Assembly (NCBI GenBank): GCA_036381515.1
Contig: DASVCR010000030.1
Coordinates: 5,589-69,588 of the forward strand
Direction of reading: 5' to 3'
Length of the DNA: 64,000 bases
From: ZC4RG20 sp036381515
Lineage (GTDB): Bacteria; Pseudomonadota; Gammaproteobacteria; Steroidobacterales; Rariloculaceae
Made by a program: the position numbers and the translations under genes. Under the pieces are notes generated by a model. That model was not told the DNA's origin. It saw nothing but the letters and a program-made list of their open reading frames with translations, and did not search any database. Of this stretch, positions 15,807-23,855 are shown piece after piece; position 1 is the stretch's first letter, and every line of letters begins with the position of its first letter.

Positions 15807-17897
15807 ATGCCGAACCTGCGCTCGACATCGCAGTCAGAGAAGCGTCGCGCCGACCGTCGCAGAACCGGAGCGCGGCCGCTTCCGCGCGAGGGTTACGACC
15901 GGCTGAGCGGCAGCCGCGGCGCCGCGCCACGCTGGTCGCTCGACGTCTCGACGCTGCCGGGCGCGCGGGCGGCGCCGATCCCGCGCAGGCTCGAGCCGGA
16001 GCTCGCGACGCGCTCGAGCACGGCGCCGAGCGGCGACGGCTGGCTGCACGAGATCAAGTTCGACGGCTACCGCCTGATCGCCCGCGTCGAGGGCCGGGGC
16101 GTCCGGCTCTTCAGCCGTAACGGCAAGGACTGGACCGGGCGCTTCCCCGCGCTCGTCGACGCGCTCGCCGATCTCGACATCGACCAGGCGCTCTTCGACG
16201 GCGAGCTCGTCGCGCTGCAGGCGGACGGCACGAGCAGCTTCCGCCAGCTGCAGGAGGCCCTCGCCGCGAACCGCACCGACGGGCTTATCTACGAGGTGTT
16301 CGACCTGCCGTACCTGAGCGGCCACGACCTGACGGACGTCGAGCTCGAGACGCGCAAGCGCGTGCTGAAGGAGCTGCTCGGCAGCCGCGGCCTGCTGAGT
16401 CACCGCGGGCCGATCCGCTACGTTCAGCACTTCGAGGGCAAGGGCGAGGCGCTGTTCGACGAGGTCTGCCAGCTCGGCCTCGAAGGCATCATGTCGAAGC
16501 GTCGGGACTCCGCGTACCGGAGCGGACGATCCACCGACTGGCTGAAGATCAAGTGCGTTCAGCAGGGCGAGTTCGTCGTCGGCGGCTTCACGGATCCGAG
16601 CAACGCGCGGATCGGCTTCGGCGCGCTGCTGCTCGGCGCGTACAACGATCGCGGCGAGCTCGACTACATCGGCAGCGTCGGCACAGGCTTCTCGGCGCAG
16701 CGCCTGCGCACGCTCTATCAGCAGCTGCGCGAGCTCGAGGTCGACTGGTCGCCGTTCGCGTACAGCCCGCAGCTCGCGTCGGTCCGTGCCGCGCACTGGG
16801 TCAAGCCCGAGCTCGTCGCGGACGTCGAGTTCACGGAGTGGACGCGCGACGGCGTGCTGCGCCACCCGGTGTTCCGCGGTCTGCGCGAGGATCGCAATCC
16901 GAGCGAGATCGTGCTCGGCGCCGATTCTCCGGCCGGAGAGCTGCGCATCGAGCCGCCGACGCGAGGAGCGAGGATGACGAAACCCGCGAGGCCGCCGAAC
17001 CCCGACGATCGCGTCGCAGGCGTCCGGCTCACGCATCCCGATCGGATTCTGTATCCGGACCAGGGGGTCACGAAGGCGCATCTCGCGCGGTACTACGAGC
17101 AGGTCGCCGAGCACATCTTGCCGCACATCGCGAATCGGCCGCTGACGCTGCTGCGCTGCCCCGACGGGCAGGAGAAGTCGTGCTTCTACCAGAAGCACCC
17201 GCCCGAGGGGCTCGGCGAGGCGGTCGGCCGCGTGATGATCGACGAGAACGACGGTCCCGCCGAGTACATGTACGTCGACTCGGTCGCCGGCATCGTGTCG
17301 CTCGTGCAGATCGGCACGCTCGAGCTGCACGTGTGGGGCAGCGTCGTCGATGCGCTCGAGACCCCCGACATGCTGATCTTCGATCTCGACCCCGGGCCCG
17401 GCGTGACGTGGCCGCGCCTGATCGACGCGGCGCTGCTGCTGCGCGAGCGCCTCGAGGAGATCGGTTTCAGAAGCTTTGCGAAGCTGACCGGCGGCAAGGG
17501 CCTCCATCTCGTCGTCCCGCTCGAGCCGCGCGCGGACTGGGATCGCGCGAAGGAGTTCGCGCGCACCGTAGCCGAGCGCGCCGCGCGCGAGCAGCCGGAG
17601 CGGCTCACGGCGAACATGGCGAAGTCGCGCCGCCACGGCCGAATCTTCATCGACTACCTGCGCAACGGGCGCGGCGCGACCGCGATCTGCTCGTACTCGA
17701 CGCGCGCACGCGTCGGCGCGCCCGTCGCGGTGCCCATCGGCTGGGAGGAGCTCGACCCCGCGTCGCGCTCGGACCGCTACAGCATCGATACCGTGAAGCG
17801 GCGGCTGGCCGCGCTGCGCAAGGATCCGTGGGCGGATTTCGATCGGGCCCGGCGCCCGATCACCGACGAGACGCTCGAGGCCGCCGCGCGGGCCTGA
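15807..17897 (+). CDS. ligD: ATP-dependent DNA ligase D (LIG-POL)
   Basis: A 696-residue NHEJ ligase-polymerase. The ligase domain (about 60-380) has the adenylated Lys in EIKFDGYRL (K84), FDGELVAL and LEGIMSKRRDSAY. The archaeo-eukaryotic primase-type polymerase domain (about 395-690) has LTHPDRILYP, the metal motif IFDLDPG and GGKGLHLVVPL. The 3'-phosphoesterase domain found at the N-terminus of many LigD proteins is absent. ATG 15807 gives a short N-terminal arm but has no clear ribosome site. An internal ATG at 16974 follows AGGAGCGAGG. Two Ku genes follow directly, making an end-joining operon. Confidence 0.94.
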   Translation: MPNLRSTSQSEKRRADRRRTGARPLPREGYDRLSGSRGAAPRWSLDVSTLPGARAAPIPRRLEPELATRSSTAPSGDGWLHEIKFDGYRLIARVEGRGVRLFSRNGKDWTGRFPALVDALADLDIDQALFDGELVALQADGTSSFRQLQEALAANRTDGLIYEVFDLPYLSGHDLTDVELETRKRVLKELLGSRGLLSHRGPIRYVQHFEGKGEALFDEVCQLGLEGIMSKRRDSAYRSGRSTDWLKIKCVQQGEFVVGGFTDPSNARIGFGALLLGAYNDRGELDYIGSVGTGFSAQRLRTLYQQLRELEVDWSPFAYSPQLASVRAAHWVKPELVADVEFTEWTRDGVLRHPVFRGLREDRNPSEIVLGADSPAGELRIEPPTRGARMTKPARPPNPDDRVAGVRLTHPDRILYPDQGVTKAHLARYYEQVAEHILPHIANRPLTLLRCPDGQEKSCFYQKHPPEGLGEAVGRVMIDENDGPAEYMYVDSVAGIVSLVQIGTLELHVWGSVVDALETPDMLIFDLDPGPGVTWPRLIDAALLLRERLEEIGFRSFAKLTGGKGLHLVVPLEPRADWDRAKEFARTVAERAAREQPERLTANMAKSRRHGRIFIDYLRNGRGATAICSYSTRARVGAPVAVPIGWEELDPASRSDRYSIDTVKRRLAALRKDPWADFDRARRPITDETLEAAARA

Positions 17898-17908
17898 GGA
17901 GCGGAGCA

Positions 17909-18688
17909 ATGGCCGCGCGCGCGATGTGGAAGGGCGTGCTCCGGGTCGGGGAGGAGCGGGTGCCGGTGAAGCTCTACTCCGCGGTGCAGGATCGCTCGGT
18001 GCACTTCCGTCTGCTGCACGACGAGGACCACGTGCCGGTGAGGCAGCGGCTCGTCGAGCCCGAGTCGGAGCGCATCGTCGAGTACTCCGAGACGCAGCGC
18101 GCCTTCCTGACGCCGGAGCACGATCTCGTCGCCGTGCGCCCCGACGAGCTCGACGCGCTCGCGCCCGAGCCGTCGCGCGACATCGAGGTGCTGCGCTTCG
18201 TGCCGGTCGGCGCGATCGACCATCGCTGGTACGAGCGGCCGTACTTCCTCGGCCCGGACGGCAAGGCGGGCGAGCTCGCGGCGCTCGTCGCCGCGATGCG
18301 CGAGACCGGCCGAGAGGGGCTCGCGCGGTGGGTCATGCGCAAGAAGGCGTATCGCGGCGCGCTGCGCGCGGCTGCCGACGGCGTGCCGATGCTCGTGACG
18401 CTGCGCTCGGCCGAGGAGGTCATCGTCGCGTCGGAGCTCGGGGCGCCGCAGGGCAAGCCGCTCGACGAGCGCGAGATCGCGATGGCGCAGCAGCTCCTGT
18501 CGATCCTCGAGGCGCCGTTCGACGCGGAGCAGTACAAGGACGAGTACCGCGAGCGCGTCCTCGAGCTCGTGCGCGCGAAGGCCGAAGGGAAAACGATCCG
18601 GCGCGTGCCGGCCCGCCGGCAGCGCATCGAGCCGGATCTCGCGAAGGCGCTCCGCGAGAGCCTCGAAGCGGAGCGCAAGCGGGCATGA
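17909..18688 (+). CDS. ku: Ku protein 1
   Basis: A 259-residue bacterial Ku, the ring-shaped DNA-end-binding partner of LigD. It opens MAARAMWKGVLRVGEERVPVKLYSA, contains VHFRLLHDEDHVPVRQR and the core strand motif IEVLRFVP, and ends in a basic tail (KTIRRVPARRQ, SLEAERKRA). The ATG follows GAGGAGCGGAGCA, 11 bases after the ligD stop. It differs clearly from the second Ku downstream; both retain the Ku core fold motifs, so they may form a heterodimer or act under different conditions. Confidence 0.93.
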   Translation: MAARAMWKGVLRVGEERVPVKLYSAVQDRSVHFRLLHDEDHVPVRQRLVEPESERIVEYSETQRAFLTPEHDLVAVRPDELDALAPEPSRDIEVLRFVPVGAIDHRWYERPYFLGPDGKAGELAALVAAMRETGREGLARWVMRKKAYRGALRAAADGVPMLVTLRSAEEVIVASELGAPQGKPLDEREIAMAQQLLSILEAPFDAEQYKDEYRERVLELVRAKAEGKTIRRVPARRQRIEPDLAKALRESLEAERKRA

Positions 18689-18739
18689 GACGCCCGACGC
18701 GATGCGCGCAAGCACGGCCGGGCGGCCCGGAGCGCACGG

Positions 18740-19759
18740 ATGGCTGACGAGCGCGAAGACGGCGAAGATCTCGAGCCGATCGACGGCGGAGGCGTGCGGT
18801 CGCTCTGGTCGGGCTCGATCACGTTCGGCCTGCTGAGTCTCGCCGTGGATCTCTTCCCGGCGGTGCGCACCGAGGCGCTGCCGCTGAAGCTCGTCGACTC
18901 GTCGCTTCGGCCGCTGACTCGAAGATACATGTGCCCGGAGCACGAGCGCTTCCTCGCCCGTGACGAGATCGTCCGCGGCTTCGAGCTCGACGACGGCGAA
19001 TTCGTCGTCGTGACGGACGACGAGCTCGAGGCGCTCGCGCCCGAGAAATCACGGGCGATCGACCTCAGGAAGTTCGTCGACATCGCCGAGATCGACCCGA
19101 TGTACTTCGAGCGCTCGTATTTCCTGACGCCCGCGGAGAACGAGGCGAACCGCGCCTACCGGCTGCTCGCGGAGACGATGGAGCGGAGCGGCCGGGCCGG
19201 CATCGCGACGTTCGTGATGCGCGGTAAGGAGTATCTCGTTGCGCTGCTCGCGGAGAACGGCGTGCTGCGCGCCGAGACGCTGCGCTTCAGCGACGAGATT
19301 CGCGCGGCCGAGGACGTCGGCCTGCCGATCGACGCGGAGGCGGACCCGCGCCACGTCGAGCGGTTCCGGCGCGCGATCGACGCGCTCGCGGCGGACGAGG
19401 TCGACCGCGCGCTCTTGAGAGACGAGCGCATCGAGCGACTGCGTGCGCTGATCGACGACAAGCTCGCGCGCGGCGTCGACGTCGAGAAGGCGCCGGAGGC
19501 CGAGGAGGAGGACGAGGCGGAGATCATCGACCTGATGGAGGTGCTGAAGCGCCGGCTTCAGCCGGAGCAACGCGAGCGCGCACCGGCTGCGCCGCAGGCC
19601 GCGCGGCACGACGAGGGCCGCGGGCGTGCCGGCGCGGACGATCTCGAGAGCCGGTCGAAGAGCGAGCTCTACGAGCGCGCGAAGGCGTTGAACTTGCCGG
19701 GTCGCAGCAAGATGGGCAAGGACGAGCTGATCCGTGCGCTGCGACGAGCGGGCGGCTGA
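18740..19759 (+). CDS. ku: Ku protein 2 with SAP-like tail
   Basis: A 339-residue second Ku. The core (RSLWSGSITFGLLSLAVDLFPAV, RYMCPEHERFL, IDLRKFVDIAEIDP, YFERSYFL) is typical. Unlike Ku 1 it carries a long acidic linker (EAEEEDEAEIIDLMEVLKRR) and a C-terminal SAP-like helix-turn-helix (SKSELYERAKALNLPGRSKMGKDELIRALRR), a putative DNA-binding addition. It begins 51 bases after Ku 1 on the same strand. The pairing of a short basic-tailed Ku with a SAP-tailed Ku suggests divided roles, which is inference. Confidence 0.93.
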   Translation: MADEREDGEDLEPIDGGGVRSLWSGSITFGLLSLAVDLFPAVRTEALPLKLVDSSLRPLTRRYMCPEHERFLARDEIVRGFELDDGEFVVVTDDELEALAPEKSRAIDLRKFVDIAEIDPMYFERSYFLTPAENEANRAYRLLAETMERSGRAGIATFVMRGKEYLVALLAENGVLRAETLRFSDEIRAAEDVGLPIDAEADPRHVERFRRAIDALAADEVDRALLRDERIERLRALIDDKLARGVDVEKAPEAEEEDEAEIIDLMEVLKRRLQPEQRERAPAAPQAARHDEGRGRAGADDLESRSKSELYERAKALNLPGRSKMGKDELIRALRRAGG

Positions 19760-19767
19760 CGCGCGCA

Positions 19768-19783
19768 TGGCATGCGATTTGCT
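19768..19783 (+). promoter_or_regulatory. Sigma-54 promoter, small protein/ybaK
   Basis: Plus-strand TGGCATG-CGAT-TTGCT, full consensus match, eight bases after the Ku 2 stop and 75 bases before the ATG at 19859. Confidence 0.8.
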
Positions 19784-19858
19784 TCGATCGCCCCCGCGGC
19801 GGCCTGCCGCTTTGCGATGCCGCGCGCGGAATGCAGACCAGCGCCAGGGGGGACTCGG

Positions 19859-20101
19859 ATGAAACTCGCACGGCAAAAGCAGGTAACGATTCCGATCGGC
19901 ATATGCCTCGGCTGCTTCAATGCGCAGCAGCAGCTTCGCTTCCCGTTTCTCGTCTACTGCCCGCACAGCGAGACGCTCGCGGTGATACGCGGACCGGACG
20001 AGCACGCGACGTTCCGATGCGCACCGGCGCAGCTCGAGGGCGTGCTGAGGCAGCTCGGTCACGGCAGGGAAGGGTTGCGCAACGCGACGGACGGAGCGTG
20101 A
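19859..20101 (+). CDS. Hypothetical 80-residue protein
   Basis: Unrecognised small protein. It begins MKLARQKQVTIPIGICLGCF with a Cys-x-x-Cys pair (ICLGCF), then a beta-rich stretch (QQQLRFPFLVYCPHSETLAVIRG) with further Cys/His residues, and no export signal. A zinc or iron site is possible but unproven. The ATG follows a G-rich ribosome site (AGGGGGGACTCGG). It lies between its own sigma-54 promoter and the YbaK-type deacylase gene, 13 bases away, probably as one transcript. Confidence 0.8.
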   Translation: MKLARQKQVTIPIGICLGCFNAQQQLRFPFLVYCPHSETLAVIRGPDEHATFRCAPAQLEGVLRQLGHGREGLRNATDGA

Positions 20102-20114
20102 CCGGGAGGATCCG

Positions 20115-20615
20115 ATGGGCATCGCGGCGACGCTGCGCAACTACCTCGACCGACACTCCGTCGATTACTCGCTTCTGCAGCACGCCGAGACGAAGAGCAC
20201 GGCCCGGACCGCCGAGGAGGCGCACGTGCCGGGCGATCGCGTCGCGAAGCCGGTCGTCATCGAGGACGCGGACCGCTACATCGTCGTCGTGATCCCGGCG
20301 ACCCGCCGGATCGACTTCACCGCGTTGCACCGCACGTTCGGCCGCCAGGTCGGGCTCGCGACGGAGCCCGAGGTCGAGGCGCTGTTCAAGGATTGCGCTC
20401 CGGGCGCCGTGCCGGCGCTCGCTCAGGCGTACGGGCTCGACGTCGCCGTCGACGACGCGCTGCTCGAGCTCGATGACGTCTACTTCGAGGCCGGCGACCA
20501 CCGCGAGCTCGTGCATCTGTCCGGCGATGCGTTCCGCTCGCTCATGCGCGGCGCGCCGCACGGCCGGTTCGGCGAGCCGATGGCGAACTACGCCGACGGC
20601 CGCCGCACGAGCTGA
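20115..20615 (+). CDS. YbaK/EbsC-type aminoacyl-tRNA deacylase
   Basis: A 166-residue protein of the YbaK/ProX superfamily, which hydrolyses mischarged aminoacyl-tRNAs. It starts with the helix IAATLRNYLDRHSVDYSLLQHAETKSTARTAEEA, followed by GDRVAKPVVIED with the conserved active-site Lys, and DRYIVVVIPATRRID. The late region holds ELDDVYFEAGDHRELVHLSGDAF. The ATG follows GGGAGGATCCG. Exact tRNA specificity cannot be read from the sequence. It likely shares the sigma-54 promoter at 19768-19783. Confidence 0.85.
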   Translation: MGIAATLRNYLDRHSVDYSLLQHAETKSTARTAEEAHVPGDRVAKPVVIEDADRYIVVVIPATRRIDFTALHRTFGRQVGLATEPEVEALFKDCAPGAVPALAQAYGLDVAVDDALLELDDVYFEAGDHRELVHLSGDAFRSLMRGAPHGRFGEPMANYADGRRTS

Positions 20616-20682
20616 ACGGTCCGCCCGGGCGCTCGCCGCGCGCGCAAGTCGTCCGCGGCGAGACCGCGACGGCTCGCGTGCG

Positions 20683-20865
20683 TCACCTCTGGTCCTGCGT
20701 CAGCGACGGGGGGTCGCTCGCGGGAAAGCTGCCCTCGAGCTCCTCGTCGAGCTGCTTGTCGAGCTGCTCGACGGCACGCTCGGTGGACTCGTGCTCCTTC
20801 TCCGACTTGCGCTTCGTCTCTCGGGCGGCGTCGCCGCGTTTGCGGGTCTCGGGCTTCCGGCTCAT
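20683..20865 (-). CDS. Small charged protein with FPASDPPS motif
   Basis: A 60-residue hydrophilic protein (MSRKPETRKRGDAARETKRK, then EQLDKQLDEELEGSFPASDPPSLTQ). The FPASDPPS box near the C-terminus recurs in small proteobacterial proteins of unknown function that often sit in stress clusters. I start it at 20865 rather than 20883 because GGGGAACGAC precedes that ATG. A near-consensus sigma-54 site (20895-20910) lies 30 bases upstream. Probably disordered in solution. Confidence 0.82.
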   Translation of the reverse strand: MSRKPETRKRGDAARETKRKSEKEHESTERAVEQLDKQLDEELEGSFPASDPPSLTQDQR

Positions 20866-20894
20866 GTCGTTCCCCGGCTCCAAAACGGAGGCGC

Positions 20895-20910
20895 TGCAAG
20901 CCGCATGCCG
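20895..20910 (-). promoter_or_regulatory. Sigma-54-like promoter, FPASDPPS gene
   Basis: Minus-strand CGGCATG-CGGC-TTGCA, one mismatch at the first base of the -24 element. It lies 30 bases before the ATG at 20865. Confidence 0.65.
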
Positions 20911-21132
20911 AGCGGCTGTGGATAACGCTGTGGAAGATCGCTTTCCAGGTTTTGGAACGGTGCAGGCGACAAACTGAATCGATCGGATACGCGATATGAA
21001 ACTTCAAGAGAACAGTGACTTACGCGGTAAACATGATGTAGATCATGATTTTCAGATCTTGAGATGCGCGTCCGCAAAACGGTGGATATCCGCGATCGCT
21101 GCACGCCCGCGCCCGTCGCGGGGAACGAGCGC

Positions 21133-22002
21133 TCACGACGTGATGAAATCCCCGCCGTTCGGATGGAGCACCTGCCCGGTCATGTACGACGCGTCGGCCG
21201 ATGCGAGGAAGACATAGCTCGGCGCGACCTCGGACGGCTGCCCGGCGCGGCCCATCGGCGTGTTCTTGCCGAACGACGCCACCTTCTCCTCGTCGAACGT
21301 CGCCGGGATCAGCGGCGTCCAGATCGGCCCCGGCGCGACGCCGTTCACGCGGATGCCCCGCTTCACGAGCGACTGCGACAGGCTCCGCGTGAACGAGACG
21401 ATCGCGCCCTTCGTGGCCGAGTAGTCGAGGAGCTCGGCGCTGCCGCGGTAGGCGGTCACCGACGTCGTGTTCACGATCGCGCCGCCTGCCTGCATGTGCC
21501 GAAGCGCGGCCTGCGTGAACAGAAAGTACGCGTAGATGTTCGTACGGAACGTTTCCTCGAGCTGCTCGAGCGTGATGTCCTCGACCGCGGATTGCGGCCA
21601 CTGCACGGCGGCGTTGTTCACGAGCACGTCGATCCGGCCGCCCGCCGCGCGCGCCGCGTCGTCGATCGCGCGGCGCGGGAAATCGGGATCCTTGACGTCG
21701 CCCTCGATCAGCAGGCAGCGCGTCCCGCGCGCCTCGACGAGCTCCCGGGTCTTCTCCGCGTCGACGCGTTCGTCGCGGTAGAGCACGGTCACGGTCGCCG
21801 CGCTTTCGGCCGCGAAGTGCACGGCGACCGCGCGGCCGATGCCGCTGTCCCCGCCGGTGATCACGCAATGCCTGCTCTCGAGCCGTTTCGATCCGACGTA
21901 GCCTTCGCGGATGATCTCGGGCTCGGGCCGCATCCGGTGCTCGTCGCCCGGCTGCTTCTCCTGGCGTTGCCGCGGGAAGCCGTCATGTTCGGTGGTGCTC
22001 AT
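21133..22002 (-). CDS. SDR oxidoreductase, general stress type
   Basis: A 289-residue short-chain dehydrogenase. A hydrophilic arm (QRQEKQPGDEHRMRPEPEII) precedes the Rossmann domain with the NAD(P) motif TGGDSGIGRA, LVNNAAVQWP, the active-site Ser in NTTSVTAYRGS and the catalytic YSATK. The arm plus TGGDSGIG is typical of the YhdF/GSP39-like stress SDR group. Substrate unknown. The start ATG overlaps the treZ stop (ATGA), making it the last gene of the glgC-glgX-treZ operon. A link to sugar or polyol metabolism is inference. Confidence 0.93.
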   Translation of the reverse strand: MSTTEHDGFPRQRQEKQPGDEHRMRPEPEIIREGYVGSKRLESRHCVITGGDSGIGRAVAVHFAAESAATVTVLYRDERVDAEKTRELVEARGTRCLLIEGDVKDPDFPRRAIDDAARAAGGRIDVLVNNAAVQWPQSAVEDITLEQLEETFRTNIYAYFLFTQAALRHMQAGGAIVNTTSVTAYRGSAELLDYSATKGAIVSFTRSLSQSLVKRGIRVNGVAPGPIWTPLIPATFDEEKVASFGKNTPMGRAGQPSEVAPSYVFLASADASYMTGQVLHPNGGDFITS

Positions 22003-23855
22003 CGTGGTTCCTCCTCGAGCGGCGGCCGCTCTGCCCGGGCAAGTCCTGTCGCGCTTCCGGCTTCGTCGAGAAACCACGCCGCGCACCAGCCTGGAATGCG
22101 CTCGGGCAGCGGCGAAGCGAGCGGGACGCTCGACGCGAGGAGCCGGCCGCGCGGCCACGTGTCGCTCACGACCGGCGCGTCGCCGAGATTCGCGACGAGC
22201 GCGAGGTGCGCGCCGTCCGCGAGCGGCCACGTCGCCGTCAGCGCGCGCTCGCCGAGCATGCGCCCTTCGGCGCGGCGCGCCGGAAGGCGAGGTGTGACGA
22301 CCTCGTGTCGCAGCGCGAGGAGCGCCGCGTAGCGCGCCGCCGCATCGGCATGCTCCGGCCGCGTCCGCGCCGACCAGTCGATCCGCGCGGCCGCGAACGT
22401 CTTCTCGTCGTTCGGATCGGGTAGGCTCGCGAGGTCGTGCGCCGCGAAGAAATGCGCGAACTCGTTGCGGCGGCCCTCCCTGACCGCGTCGGCGAGCTCG
22501 CCTTCGAAATCGCAGAAGAACGGGAACGGGCTCGGCGCGCGGAGCTCGTCGCCCATGAAGAGCAGGATCGGTCCCGGCAGGAGCAAGAGCAGCGTTTCGG
22601 CCGCGCGCATCGCGTCGGGCGGCGCGAGCGTCCACAGGCGCTCGCCGAACGCGCGATTGCCGATCTGATCGTGGTTCTGCAGGAAAGCGACGAACGCGGC
22701 AGGCGGCAGGTCCGCCGACGGCTCGCCGCGCGGCCGGCCGCCCCAGTGGGTCGACGGTTCGCCCTGGTACGCGAAGCCCTCGGTCAGGCAGCGCAGCAGG
22801 CGCCGGGCCGGCTCGTCGTAGTCCTCGTAGTAGCCGCTCGCCTCCGCCGTCAGCAGCACGTGCATCGCGTGATGGAAGTCGTCGTTCCACTGCGCGGCGT
22901 ACGTCCGCGGCCGGCCGTCGGGCCGGCGCGCGAGATGACGTGCCTCGTTGTTGCCGTTCTCGAGCACGAGGTGCACCTCGCGGCCCGTGACACGGCGCTC
23001 GACGGTTTCCGCGAGCTCGGTCAGAACATGCCGGTCGGAATCGTCGATGATCGCGTGCACGGCATCGAGCCGGAGGCCGTCGAACCGGTACTCGACGAGC
23101 CAGAAGAGCGCATTCTCGATGAAGAATGCGCGCACCGGCGCCGACTGCTCGCCGTCGAAGTTGATCGCGTCGCCCCACGGGGTCTGGTGACGCTTCGTGA
23201 AGAACTGCGGCGCGTAGTGCGACAGGTAGTTCCCGGACGGCCCGAAGTGGTTGTAGACGACATCGAGGAACACCATGAGCCCCAGGCGGTGCGCCGCCTG
23301 CACGAACGCCTTGAGGTCCTCCGGGCGTCCGTAGCTCGCGCGGAGCGCGAACGGCAGGACCGCGTCGTAACCCCAGCTGCGCCGGCCGGGGCCGTCGGCG
23401 ACGGGCATCAGCTCGACCGCGGTCACGCCGAGGCGCTCGAGCTCGGGCAGCCTCTCGGCCGCGGCCGCGAGCGTGCCCTCGGGAGTGAACGTGCCGACGT
23501 GGAGCTCGTAGAACACCGCGTCGCGCCACGGCCGGCCGCGCCAGTCGGCGTTGTGCCATTCGTACGCGGTCGGATCGACGAGCTCGCTCGGCGCGTCGGG
23601 CCCGTCCGGGTTGAAGCGGGACGCGGGGTCCGCGACGGGGCGGGGGAGGCCGTCGATCGCGAACGCGTAGCGGTCGCCGGCCGCGGCGCCCGGCACGATG
23701 CGCTCGTGGAGCCCGTCCGGCCGGCGCTCGAGCTCGAAGCGCCGGTCGCCGCCGAGGCGAACCTCGACCTGCTCCGCCGCGGGCGCCCACAGCCTGAAGC
23801 GCGCGCCTCCGGGCGCGAGCTCGGCGCCGAACGGCATCGAGTGCATGCACCTCAT
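21999..23855 (-). CDS. treZ: Malto-oligosyltrehalose trehalohydrolase TreZ
   Basis: A 618-residue GH13 enzyme that releases trehalose from malto-oligosyltrehalose. The N-terminal CBM48-like domain (FGAELAPGGARFRLWAPAAEQV) precedes the barrel, with VVYNHFGPSGNY, GLRLDAVHAI (nucleophile), HLVLENGNN (acid/base) and FLQNHDQIGN. YELHVGTFTPEGT is a family hallmark. ATG 23855 overlaps the glgX stop. The usual partner TreY, which makes the substrate, is not in the window and may lie just outside it. Confidence 0.94.
   Translation of the reverse strand: MRCMHSMPFGAELAPGGARFRLWAPAAEQVEVRLGGDRRFELERRPDGLHERIVPGAAAGDRYAFAIDGLPRPVADPASRFNPDGPDAPSELVDPTAYEWHNADWRGRPWRDAVFYELHVGTFTPEGTLAAAAERLPELERLGVTAVELMPVADGPGRRSWGYDAVLPFALRASYGRPEDLKAFVQAAHRLGLMVFLDVVYNHFGPSGNYLSHYAPQFFTKRHQTPWGDAINFDGEQSAPVRAFFIENALFWLVEYRFDGLRLDAVHAIIDDSDRHVLTELAETVERRVTGREVHLVLENGNNEARHLARRPDGRPRTYAAQWNDDFHHAMHVLLTAEASGYYEDYDEPARRLLRCLTEGFAYQGEPSTHWGGRPRGEPSADLPPAAFVAFLQNHDQIGNRAFGERLWTLAPPDAMRAAETLLLLLPGPILLFMGDELRAPSPFPFFCDFEGELADAVREGRRNEFAHFFAAHDLASLPDPNDEKTFAAARIDWSARTRPEHADAAARYAALLALRHEVVTPRLPARRAEGRMLGERALTATWPLADGAHLALVANLGDAPVVSDTWPRGRLLASSVPLASPLPERIPGWCAAWFLDEAGSATGLARAERPPLEEEPR

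Noticed and set aside
15834..17909. 691-codon minus-strand frame
   Set aside because: Shadow of ligD; Arg/Leu-rich with no domain motifs.
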